Assembly (NCBI GenBank): GCA_027886795.1
Contig: JAPCJU010000076.1
Coordinates: 1-6,140, forward strand
Reading direction: 5' to 3'
Source of the DNA: Nitrososphaerota archaeon
GTDB taxonomy: Archaea > Thermoproteota > Nitrososphaeria > Nitrososphaerales > CADDZS01
DNA length: 6,140 bases
Position numbers and translations under genes: made by a program. This document shows, one piece after another, positions 1 through 6,038 of the stretch. How positions within the stretch are numbered: the stretch's first letter is position 1; every line of letters begins with the position of its first letter. The notes under the pieces were generated by a model. That model worked only from the letters and a program-made list of their open reading frames with translations. It ran no database searches and was not told the DNA's origin.

Positions 1-2004
1 ATAGCTAAACTCGATGAGCTGGGAAAATCAAATGCCCTCGAAGGATATTTTGGTCCGTTGAGAGCGCTTATCAGCTACGAAACGGAGTACGCACAAGCAA
101 TTGCTGCTATTGGGAAGGAATGGTTGAACGCAGTAATAGTTCGCGATGTTCCGTCCCTTCTCACAGTTACAGAAGCGGCACGGAAACTGAAGATTGGCAG
201 GCTGACTGCTATACCGCTAAAGGAAGTTGGGAATATTGAAACTCCGAAGGAAACGCAGCGATCGGGGATAATCGCCTTCGTGGCAGATATTGTCTCTTGC
301 GAGGATAGTTTGCGTTCGGTTGTGAACTTTGTCTTTGGCGATTCAGTCATCGTAGATTCCCCAAAGGATGCGTTCGTACTCGCTCGAAGAGGATTTAGGG
401 CAGTTACCCTTCAAGGCGACGTTTTCGAACCGGATGTCCTTGCATATCAAACTGGCTATTCCAAGAAATATCTTCAGGTTGCAACTCTTCTCGCCCAGCA
501 AAAGAGCTACGAAGGGATAAAATTTGTGCTATCATCTTTGCACAGGCTAACTGAGAGGAGGAAATCGTCGATTTCCAAGCTCCGCACGAAGGCGATCGAT
601 TTTGGAAGTAGAGAACACGCGCATGATTTGGAAATTTCAAAAATTGAGACCAGGCTGGACACCACGAAACAGTTTGTTGCTAGATATGCTGAAGATGTTA
701 AGACTCTCAGCGATCGCCTGAAACAAACTGACAATCAGATCGAGGAACGAAAGGATGAGATCGCCCTTGTCGAAAAACGGACACTCGCAATTCAGCTAGG
801 CTCTCAAAAACTGGGATCGCTGCTTTCTTCTTTTGATTTATCCACCTTTGACGAAAAAAGCGGTGATTTGAACCGGACGCGAAATGATCTTGGCTCCAAG
901 ATGGACAATGTCGCTTCCGAGATAAGGGAGGTTACCTCCGAAATCACAAGGATCCGCGGGGAGCTGGAAAATAATCAAAAACCGTCACTTGAGCGATTGA
1001 GACAACAAAAGTCTGAAAGCGAAATCCGGTTTGCTGAGAAATCGAAATTTTTGGTGGAGAGCGAGCCGAGACTACAGGAGCTTGAGTTGAGTCTAGCCTC
1101 GCTCAGAGAGAAAGAGTCGGAAACCCTTGACCGCGCCGCGAAGTACCAACCAATGTTGGATTCCCTCGACTCTAAGCTCAAGGGTCTCAGAATTGAGGAG
1201 GAATCTCTCAGGAAAGCGTTGACCATAGCAGACCGTGAACACTTTTCCGCCAACAACGATCTCACGCGGCTCCTGGATTCTGAAAGAAACCTTGTTGGCG
1301 AGCTCGCAATTTACGGTTACCCCGATCCGATAGAAACTTTCGACGGCATCGAGGAACTACTTCGCGAGTTGCAGGGTGAATTCGACACATTAAGAAACAA
1401 CGTCAACTTTAATGCTGACAAAAATTACAGGGAAATTTTTGAAAACTACAAGTACTCGTCGGTAAGAAAAAACGAGTTAGAAAAAGAAAGGAATGCCATC
1501 GTCACCTTCATAGAGACCATCGATTCCGAAAAACGCAAAGTGTTCATGGATGCTTTCGAGCGAATAGATCGCGAGCTCAGGGTAATCTTTACAAAAATAA
1601 CAAATGGCAACGCTTGGCTGGAAATTGAAAAACCAGATTCAATTTTTGACAGCGGGGTCTTTTTGATGGCGCAGTTTCCCGGAAAACTACCGAGGGATTC
1701 GAGTTCGGTGAGTGGAGGCGAGAAGACAATGTCGGCCCTTTCATTTATACTCGCAATTCAAGCAGTGTTCCCCTCTCCGTTCTACGTTTTCGATGAAGTT
1801 GATGCACACTTGGACAGCGTTTATTCGGGAAATCTCGCCGCGATTCTTGCGGAAAGGTGCGCAAACTCGCAGGTCCTCATTGTGAGCCTCAAAGACACAG
1901 TTGTCTCGAAAGCAACCTCGGTGATCGGCGTCTACATGACCCAGGGGAGTTCCAAGGTCGTCCGGTACAAGAGCGGCATGGAGGTCGAAGTCAGAACTGA
2001 GTGA
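1..2004 (+). CDS. smc: SMC chromosome partition/condensin ATPase, C-terminal part (cut by left edge)
   Basis: The reading frame is open from base 1, so the gene begins left of the window; the TTG at 58 lies inside the hinge and is not the start. The visible 667 residues contain the hinge domain (about 1-150, beginning near a GYFGPL segment, with a GRLTAIPL strand and a later FGDSVIV...VTLQGDVFEP segment). A long Glu/Lys/Arg/Leu-rich return coiled coil follows (about 160-500), then the C-terminal ATPase half-head. The head shows the ABC signature SVSGGEK (1705-1725), Walker B ending FDE with catalytic Glu at 1795-1797, and the D-loop DAHLD (1801-1815). The N-terminal Walker A half and outgoing coil lie outside. 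SMC dimers join at the hinge and, with kleisin ScpA and ScpB, form an ATP-driven ring that organises and segregates the chromosome. scpA and scpB follow directly, which supports SMC over Rad50. A separate odd point is that the usual Gly-Gly end of the hinge appears as AYQTGYS. Confidence 0.96.
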   Translation: MAKLDELGKSNALEGYFGPLRALISYETEYAQAIAAIGKEWLNAVIVRDVPSLLTVTEAARKLKIGRLTAIPLKEVGNIETPKETQRSGIIAFVADIVSCEDSLRSVVNFVFGDSVIVDSPKDAFVLARRGFRAVTLQGDVFEPDVLAYQTGYSKKYLQVATLLAQQKSYEGIKFVLSSLHRLTERRKSSISKLRTKAIDFGSREHAHDLEISKIETRLDTTKQFVARYAEDVKTLSDRLKQTDNQIEERKDEIALVEKRTLAIQLGSQKLGSLLSSFDLSTFDEKSGDLNRTRNDLGSKMDNVASEIREVTSEITRIRGELENNQKPSLERLRQQKSESEIRFAEKSKFLVESEPRLQELELSLASLREKESETLDRAAKYQPMLDSLDSKLKGLRIEEESLRKALTIADREHFSANNDLTRLLDSERNLVGELAIYGYPDPIETFDGIEELLRELQGEFDTLRNNVNFNADKNYREIFENYKYSSVRKNELEKERNAIVTFIETIDSEKRKVFMDAFERIDRELRVIFTKITNGNAWLEIEKPDSIFDSGVFLMAQFPGKLPRDSSSVSGGEKTMSALSFILAIQAVFPSPFYVFDEVDAHLDSVYSGNLAAILAERCANSQVLIVSLKDTVVSKATSVIGVYMTQGSSKVVRYKSGMEVEVRTE

Positions 2005-2056
2005 CATCGCGCCCGACGCGCAACGAAAGAGGGAACTTTCCCGTCCTCCCCTCAAT

Positions 2057-2689
2057 TTGTTGCTGAATCCTGATGGAAACAAGATAAACAAACCGTGGGA
2101 AGTCGATCTCGACAGGCTCCTAAAGCTCTTTCTCGATCTAATTTCGAAGAGCGAATTTTTGGATCTTCGACTGTGTGGTTCAGCCGCCTTGTCGTCAGCC
2201 CTGATTTATCGCCTAAAGGTGGAAACTCTGTTTCTCCTCGACAAAATAAAGGAGGCAAGGATGCAGCGGATTGACATTTCTGGCGAAGTCCCCCTACTTC
2301 TTGAAATGCCGTTCAGACAGGAGATTTACTCGACGTCGATCGAAGATCTCGTTTCCACATTGGAAGCAATCCTAGAGGACATAATTCGAGGCAGAAGAAA
2401 GCAGCAAGATCGCGCCAATCTACTACTCGAACCGCTTTACACTTTCGAACCGGATAAATTCCTCAACAAAATTTCTGAACTGGTTAACGAATTCAGGGTA
2501 AAGGTCCTCGGAGAGATCAAAGCCAAAGTATCTTTTCTATTTTCTGAGTTTGCATTTGGAATAGACGCGCTTGAGAAGGCTCAGTACTTTATTTTTTTCC
2601 TGTTCCTCGCCATGGAAGGAACCGTTAATCTAGAGCAAACTGAAAACGAAGACATCCTGATATCTGGAATTCCTGTTACTACCATCTAA
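2057..2689 (+). CDS. scpA: ScpA, kleisin subunit of the SMC condensin complex
   Basis: This 210-residue protein resembles archaeal ScpA kleisins. The N-terminal part (about 14-65) has the PWEVDLDRLL segment and the AALSSALIYRLKVETLF helix that bind the SMC neck. A variable linker (about 66-130) follows, containing the EMPFRQEIYS strand where ScpB would bind. The C-terminal winged helix (about 155-205, FLFLAMEGTVNLEQ...DILI) should bind the SMC head cap. Kleisins bridge the two SMC heads to close the ring. The gene lies 52 bases after smc and 12 before scpB, so the three are probably co-transcribed. The start is TTG at 2057, with a second TTG at 2060. There is no upstream ATG, GTG or TTG in frame before the smc stop, and the family N-terminus fits this position. 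No Shine-Dalgarno sequence is well placed; the nearest purine run, GAGGG at 2029-2033, is about 23 bases upstream. The function is secure and the exact start less so. Confidence 0.88.
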   Translation: MLLNPDGNKINKPWEVDLDRLLKLFLDLISKSEFLDLRLCGSAALSSALIYRLKVETLFLLDKIKEARMQRIDISGEVPLLLEMPFRQEIYSTSIEDLVSTLEAILEDIIRGRRKQQDRANLLLEPLYTFEPDKFLNKISELVNEFRVKVLGEIKAKVSFLFSEFAFGIDALEKAQYFIFFLFLAMEGTVNLEQTENEDILISGIPVTTI

Positions 2690-2695
2690 GAGTGA
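2690..2695 (+). promoter_or_regulatory. Ribosome binding site for scpB
   Basis: GAGTGA resembles the archaeal GGTGA-type Shine-Dalgarno sequence and sits 6 bases before the TTG at 2702. Its own TGA is an in-frame stop for the scpB frame, so no earlier start is possible. This supports the TTG as the real initiation codon. Confidence 0.55.
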
Positions 2696-2701
2696 ATTTC
2701 T

Positions 2702-3334
2702 TTGTCCTCGAGCCTCGAATCCGTTTCTCCTACCACTCCATTTCAGAGCGAAAGTAACGCTCCGGTTACTCTTTCAAAAGATGCGCAGGCGCGGATCGAA
2801 GTTGCACTCTATGCATCGGGACGGCCTCTGAGTCTTGAAGAGCTCTCCCGTGTGTCCAGGATAAATTCGCGGAGGCGGCTCGGCGAAATCATGCAGGAAT
2901 TGGCGAGAAAGATCAACTCTGGATTTGTCGCGATTGAGCTGAAGGAAATCGAAGGGCAGATGTACTCCCTGCAGTTAAAGCCGGTTTACAATTCAATCGC
3001 AAAGAGATTTGCTACAAAACCCCTTCTTTCTACCTCTACCCTGAGAACTCTCTCTTACATCGTGTACCTGCAGCCCGTTAGCGCGCATGAACTCGTGCAG
3101 CGGAGGGGTTCCCAGGCCTATTCCCATTTGAAGGAGCTTGGTGAAGTAGGGTTTTTGAAATATGAGAAGCGGGGCCGATCCAGAGTCTTCAATACCACGG
3201 ATGCGTTTGCGGATTACTTCGGTCTCAGCCATGATCCAGATCAACAACGAAAACAGGTTGCAAAACAGGGATTGATCTCAAAGGCGCAGTCGAAAGAAAA
3301 ACCTGAGCCCAAACCGAATCCAGAAGTATCATGA
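2702..3334 (+). CDS. scpB: ScpB, winged-helix subunit of the SMC condensin complex
   Basis: This 210-residue protein has the ScpB arrangement of two winged-helix domains: about 27-100 (KDAQARIEVALYASGRPLSL opening, then RRRLGEIMQELARKIN) and about 105-175 (LSTSTLRTLSYIVYLQPVS opening, then a wing around LKYEKRGRSRVF). A disordered Ser/Thr/Pro-rich head (1-25) and a Lys/Glu/Pro-rich tail (about 190-210, KEKPEPKPNPEVS) flank the core. In known complexes a ScpB dimer holds the ScpA linker and regulates SMC head engagement. The start TTG at 2702 is fixed by an in-frame TGA at 2693-2695, and the next ATG in frame lies deep inside the first domain. The gene follows scpA by 12 bases as the third member of the smc-scpA-scpB operon. 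Function is assigned from domain pattern and context together. Confidence 0.9.
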   Translation: MSSSLESVSPTTPFQSESNAPVTLSKDAQARIEVALYASGRPLSLEELSRVSRINSRRRLGEIMQELARKINSGFVAIELKEIEGQMYSLQLKPVYNSIAKRFATKPLLSTSTLRTLSYIVYLQPVSAHELVQRRGSQAYSHLKELGEVGFLKYEKRGRSRVFNTTDAFADYFGLSHDPDQQRKQVAKQGLISKAQSKEKPEPKPNPEVS

Positions 3335-3349
3335 CCGGCCTTTATCCTG

Positions 3350-3363
3350 AAAGCGTTTATATG
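3350..3363 (+). promoter_or_regulatory. Candidate archaeal promoter (BRE/TATA) for S8e
   Basis: A purine-rich BRE-like stretch (GAAAGC around 3350) precedes TTTATATG at 3356-3363. Transcription would start about 26 bases after the TATA centre, near 3386, giving a 5' leader of about 25 bases before the S8e ATG. This suggests S8e is transcribed separately from the scpB operon or in addition to read-through from it. Confidence 0.6.
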
Positions 3364-3411
3364 CCGTAAAAGAGTCGAATTCATCTTCAGAGAAAAACTG
3401 CGTGACGAGAT

Positions 3412-3798
3412 ATGGTAAAGCCAATCGAAAATTTGCAGAAACGAAAGTTAACCGGAGGACGAACGAAGCATTTCAGGTCGAGACGCGCCTATGAAAAGGA
3501 TGGGTATGCGGCCGAGACGCTCCTAGGTACGACTGAGAATTACCATCGGAGGACAAGAGGCGGAACCGAGAAAACTAGCCTCAAATTTGCAGATTCTGTT
3601 AATGTGCACGACAACTCGTCGGGCAAGACGCAAAAGGCAAAGATAACCAGAGTTTTGGAAAATCCCGCAAACAGAGATTACGAGCGCAGGGGTGTCATCA
3701 CCAGGGGTGCCCTACTAGACACTGAATTAGGCAGGGCAAGGGTTACTTCGAGACCCGCCCAAGACGGCGTCATAAACGCGGTTCTCGTCTCAAAGTAG
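3412..3798 (+). CDS. rps8e: Small ribosomal subunit protein S8e
   Basis: This 128-residue basic protein matches archaeal S8e in length and in its conserved blocks: KLTGGR (12-17), TRGG (48-51), ENPANRDYERRGVITRGA (83-100) and the C-terminal ARVTSRPAQDGVINAVL (109-125). S8e is an archaeal/eukaryotic protein of the 30S/40S subunit with no bacterial counterpart, so it also identifies the domain of life. The ATG at 3412 is preceded by GTGA at 3402-3405 with 6 bases of spacing, and a TATA-like element lies about 50 bases upstream. The N-terminus (MVKPIENLQKRKLTGG) differs from the KWQGRS-type start I remember for many archaeal homologues, but the rest is typical. SRP19 follows 37 bases downstream. 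Confidence 0.97.
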   Translation: MVKPIENLQKRKLTGGRTKHFRSRRAYEKDGYAAETLLGTTENYHRRTRGGTEKTSLKFADSVNVHDNSSGKTQKAKITRVLENPANRDYERRGVITRGALLDTELGRARVTSRPAQDGVINAVLVSK

Positions 3799-3804
3799 CT
3801 CTTC

Positions 3805-3812
3805 AATATATT
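3805..3812 (+). promoter_or_regulatory. Candidate TATA box for SRP19 at leaderless spacing
   Basis: AATATATT in the 37-base gap after S8e is centred about 27 bases before the TTG start at 3836. That is the distance expected between a TATA box and the transcription start in archaea, so the SRP19 mRNA may begin at or within a few bases of its start codon. No experimental support is visible. Confidence 0.5.
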
Positions 3813-3835
3813 AGCCAGATTGGTACCTTCAGGGC

Positions 3836-4156
3836 TTGAAAGACTACAAGCGGATTGTCTTGTGGGTTGATTACTTCAACTCCACATACAGTCGCGATCA
3901 GGGGAGGCGCATTCCGCTCAACAAATCGGTAAAGGATCCCTCACTTGAAGAGCTGAACGAGACGGCAAGACGACTGGGTTACAAGTCTGAGCCCGTTGTT
4001 GCAAAGTTTCCACCGAGGATGATGATCCCCTCCGGCTACATTTCGGTGGACAAAAAGCCGGGAGAAAAAAAGTCACACGTCATATCAGAATTTTCCAAAG
4101 TCATCTCGGGGGTTCGAGGAGAAAAGACTGCGGCGGCCGCTGCGAAAAAGCGGTGA
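3836..4156 (+). CDS. srp19: Signal recognition particle subunit SRP19
   Basis: This 106-residue protein carries the SRP19 pattern: an opening KDYKRIVLWVDYF strand, the STYSRDQGRRIP loop (16-27) whose basic residues contact the tips of SRP RNA helices 6 and 8, a central helix (SLEELNETARRLGY, 36-49) and the FPPRMMIPSGYISVD region (58-72). It ends in a flexible tail with five alanines followed by KKR. SRP19 organises the 7S RNA so that SRP54 can bind, for co-translational targeting of membrane and secreted proteins. The start must be TTG at 3836: the frame has a TAG stop at 3812-3814 and no other start codon between, and MKDY fits the family N-terminus. AGGG at 3831-3834 is too close to serve as a Shine-Dalgarno site, which agrees with a leaderless transcript. 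Confidence 0.95.
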   Translation: MKDYKRIVLWVDYFNSTYSRDQGRRIPLNKSVKDPSLEELNETARRLGYKSEPVVAKFPPRMMIPSGYISVDKKPGEKKSHVISEFSKVISGVRGEKTAAAAAKKR

Positions 4157-4183
4157 GCCTGGTTATCCTGAAATTGTTTGACG

Positions 4184-4189
4184 AAAAAA
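4184..4189 (-). terminator. T-tract terminator after the SRPBCC gene
   Basis: On the minus strand the TAG stop is followed at once by six T residues (A6 on the plus strand) and then TCGTC. Archaeal intrinsic termination usually relies on a U-tract without a hairpin, so this run is a plausible terminator for the minus-strand gene in the 33-base convergent gap with SRP19. Confidence 0.4.
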
Positions 4190-4696
4190 CTAGGCCGCGT
4201 CTACAGACATCTGGGATACCATCTGTGAGGACGATCTCCCCGATTCTATGAATTTCTTCACAGATTGACAGCTACGCTCGATCCCCATCTCTATTTCCTT
4301 TTTCAATTTCAGTTTGTCGATTGCTTTGCCGAATATTCCGTACCCAAGTTCGTAATCGGCTTCAAAGGTCAGTTTCGTTTCATCTCCACCCATCAGCGGT
4401 TCAAAGTTCACTGAAATTACATTTTTCTTGAACGGTCCGTTGATCGCCTTGACCTGGATGATTTTGTTATTCTCGTACGTGACAGTCTCCATGTCCCATG
4501 CTAGAGGTCTGCCGCCAAACTCACCTTCAATTCTGAAAACAGTTCCGACTCCAAATCCGTCTATAATCTTAATCGGGACAACCTTCATTTTCACGTCCTC
4601 GGGAAATGTCTTGGCAATGTGCTCTGGTCTTGCATAGTACTGGAACACACTTCCAACTGGCGCAGAAATGTCGATCGAACGGGAAACTTTGGACAT
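4190..4696 (-). CDS. SRPBCC (START/Bet v1-like) ligand-binding family protein
   Basis: This 168-residue protein shows the SRPBCC helix-grip pattern: a first strand (VSRSIDISAPVGSVFQYY), two short helices (ARPEHIAKTFP), alternating amphipathic strands (residues roughly 35-130) and a long C-terminal helix (about 130-158, KLKKEIEMGIERSCQSVKKFIES). It resembles the CoxG/polyketide-cyclase group of small soluble proteins that hold hydrophobic ligands; the ligand here cannot be told. A polar Ser/Gln/Met-rich tail ends it. Two starts are possible: ATG at 4696 and a GTG three codons upstream at 4705. I chose ATG because a TATA-like element at 4728-4721 is centred about 28 bases before it, predicting a leaderless mRNA that would start downstream of the GTG. 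The gene converges on SRP19 and diverges from uppP. No neighbour suggests a specific pathway. Confidence 0.82.
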   Translation of the reverse strand: MSKVSRSIDISAPVGSVFQYYARPEHIAKTFPEDVKMKVVPIKIIDGFGVGTVFRIEGEFGGRPLAWDMETVTYENNKIIQVKAINGPFKKNVISVNFEPLMGGDETKLTFEADYELGYGIFGKAIDKLKLKKEIEMGIERSCQSVKKFIESGRSSSQMVSQMSVDAA

Positions 4697-4720
4697 GTCA
4701 CCCACAGATAAGTTGGCAAT

Positions 4721-4728
4721 TATTTATG
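4721..4728 (-). promoter_or_regulatory. Candidate TATA box for the SRPBCC gene
   Basis: On the minus strand, CATAAATA is centred near 4725, about 28 bases before the ATG at 4696. This fits leaderless transcription and favours that ATG over the GTG at 4705. Confidence 0.5.
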
Positions 4729-4821
4729 CATTGTACCGTTTTCTCTATGGATCGTTACCATTAATAATTGAAGAAAAACAGGATGATAAATCTCCGTCTA
4801 CAATTTGAAATCGACATAACG

Positions 4822-4829
4822 AAATATTT
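4822..4829 (+). promoter_or_regulatory. Candidate promoter (BRE/TATA) for uppP
   Basis: AAATATTT, preceded by ACG and a purine, predicts a transcription start near 4852 and a leader of only about 8 bases before the ATG at 4860. A GTGAT match to the archaeal 16S 3' end lies at 4847-4851, but would fall at or outside the 5' end if this TATA box is the one used. Confidence 0.4.
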
Positions 4830-4859
4830 TTCGGAATTTACAATCTGTGATTAAGAAAC

Positions 4860-5696
4860 ATGAACTTGTTGTTCGCCGTACTGCTCGGACTCGTTCAGGG
4901 AATCTCAGAGTGGCTTCCCATAAGCAGCAAGACACAAGTTCTTTACGCCTCCTACGTCCTTTTCGGACTTCCGATTGCCGCAGGATATGCATTTGGTCTT
5001 TTCATGGAAATCGGGTCCCTCGCCTCGGCGACTGTATACTTTCGGAAGGACATCATCTCTCTTTTTCACGATAGGAGACTTTTCACTTATCTTCTTGTGG
5101 TGACATTGTTCACCGCCATTGTCGGCGCTCCTCTTTACTACATCACAGACAAGTATCTCCAGGGTGCATCTCCTTTCATAGGAATCCCGATGATAATTCT
5201 GGGTCTCGTCTTAATCGGAATCGGATTTTACATTCGCTACTCTCGATCAATTCCGAAAATTGGCGGCCTCAATGAAATGAAATTGAAAAATTACATAATC
5301 GTCGGAATCGCGCAGGGAATAGCTGCGCTTCCGGGAGTCAGTAGATCTGGTATGACTGTCTCCACGATGCTTGTAATGGGTGTAAAACCGGATCAGGCTT
5401 TCAGGCTGTCGTACCTGGCTTACATTCCCGCATCCCTCGGGGCTTTTGGTGTGAGCCTACTATTTACTCCGGGCGAAATCAATGCCGGGATACAGGCGGT
5501 TCAGCCACTTGGTATTGCAGTGTCGATAATTACTGCCGCTCTCATAGGAATCGTCACTATATCGTACCTCCTAAAATTTGCAAAGAGCAGCAAGATCTGG
5601 AAACTCGATATCGTCTTGGGTTTGATCGCGCTCTCGATTGGAATCGTGGCGACGGTATTTTTCTACCTGCTCCCGAATAGTGTTTCCCTGTCGTAG
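4860..5696 (+). CDS. uppP: UppP/BacA-family polyprenyl-diphosphate phosphatase
   Basis: This 278-residue membrane protein matches UppP in length and in both signature regions. Motif 1 is QGISEWLPISSKTQ (13-26), the (E/Q)xxxE motif with Gln13 and Glu17. Motif 2 is AQGIAALPGVSRSGMT (151-166), with the PGxSRSG active-site loop and Arg162. About eight hydrophobic segments can be seen, roughly 1-16, 39-60, 76-95, 104-124, 144-172, 183-203, 214-239 and 248-271, some of which are re-entrant in known structures. In bacteria the enzyme recycles undecaprenyl diphosphate; in archaea the substrate is probably a dolichol-type polyprenyl diphosphate used for N-glycan and envelope assembly. The His that follows the SS motif in the E. 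coli enzyme is Gln26 here. The ATG at 4860 is the only start after an in-frame TGA at 4848, and GTGAT at 4847-4851 could act as its ribosome binding site. It is divergent from the SRPBCC gene and convergent with the RNase P RNA. Confidence 0.95.
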   Translation: MNLLFAVLLGLVQGISEWLPISSKTQVLYASYVLFGLPIAAGYAFGLFMEIGSLASATVYFRKDIISLFHDRRLFTYLLVVTLFTAIVGAPLYYITDKYLQGASPFIGIPMIILGLVLIGIGFYIRYSRSIPKIGGLNEMKLKNYIIVGIAQGIAALPGVSRSGMTVSTMLVMGVKPDQAFRLSYLAYIPASLGAFGVSLLFTPGEINAGIQAVQPLGIAVSIITAALIGIVTISYLLKFAKSSKIWKLDIVLGLIALSIGIVATVFFYLLPNSVSLS

Positions 5697-5704
5697 AGAT
5701 ATTT

Positions 5705-5997
5705 GGCACGTGCAAGCCGTAACCCTCTTTCTGTTTTAGGCGGGATTCAGCTATGCGGCCTACCTGGGACTCTCGCGGAAATCATCGTCCCCTGTTTGGC
5801 CTTTGTCCGCACGGGACAACCGTTTCATTCCTCACCAGGAATCTCAGCATCACTGCCTCATCGTGTGATCTGGATTGGATATCGTTTCTGTTTTGTAGCC
5901 AACCATCTCTGATTGCGCCTCTCGACGCCGTGATTTTTCCGCATGGACAGAGGAGTTTCCTCAGAAGTTCTCCGAGACCCGCTCGCTTGCTCGTACC
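5705..5997 (-). ncRNA. rnpB: RNase P RNA (archaeal, type A-like)
   Basis: This RNA is the catalytic subunit of RNase P, which removes 5' leaders from pre-tRNAs. Conserved sequences are CR I GAGGAAACTCC (5962-5952), GCGGACAAAGGCCAAACAGG (5810-5791, like E. coli CGGAGCAAGGCCAAAUAGG), CCAGGTAGGCCGCATAG near 5767-5751, and CR IV/V with GCTGAAT, ACAGAA (5734-5729) and GGGTTACGGC. Helices folded by hand: P1 5997-5985 with 5717-5705 (12 pairs, one A-A mismatch); P2 5982-5978 with 5744-5740; P3 5976-5971 with 5965-5960; P4 5957-5949 with 5728-5721, eight pairs with the universal bulged U at 5954; P5 5944-5939 with 5758-5753; a GAGA-tetraloop hairpin 5928-5915; P12 5872-5865 with 5853-5845; P13 5842-5838 with 5831-5827; P14 5819-5814 with 5808-5803; P15 5791-5787 with 5770-5766. 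Helix names follow E. coli by position. The ends are taken from P1; the primary 5' end may be near 6003. Confidence 0.96.
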
Positions 5998-6023
5998 GAG
6001 TACTTTCCCTGAAAATGTGAAGA

Positions 6024-6038
6024 TAAGTATTTACTTCG
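6024..6038 (-). promoter_or_regulatory. Candidate promoter (BRE/TATA) for RNase P RNA
   Basis: On the minus strand, CGAAG (6038-6034) followed by TAAATACTTA (6033-6024) looks like a BRE/TATA pair. The expected start about 26 bases past the TATA centre is near 6003, just 5-6 bases before the P1 helix at 5997, so promoter and RNA fold agree independently on the 5' end. Confidence 0.6.

Noticed and set aside
58..60. TTG as the start of smc
   Set aside because: It lies inside the hinge domain, and the same frame is open with hinge-like sequence back to base 1, so the gene is cut by the window edge.
2029..2053. Hairpin between smc and scpA as a terminator or attenuator
   Set aside because: Only five pairs with a 15-base loop and no T-tract, so it is more likely incidental; kept only as a comment on scpA initiation.
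4428..4637. Plus-strand open frame antisense to the SRPBCC gene
   Set aside because: It lies wholly opposite a convincing gene and has no supporting start signal or family resemblance.
4703..4705. GTG as the start of the SRPBCC gene
   Set aside because: The TATA spacing predicts a transcript beginning near 4697, downstream of this GTG. It cannot be fully excluded, since it would add only three residues.
4847..5074. Overlapping plus-strand frame at the start of uppP
   Set aside because: It is a +1 shadow of the uppP frame and encodes an arginine-rich sequence with no family resemblance.
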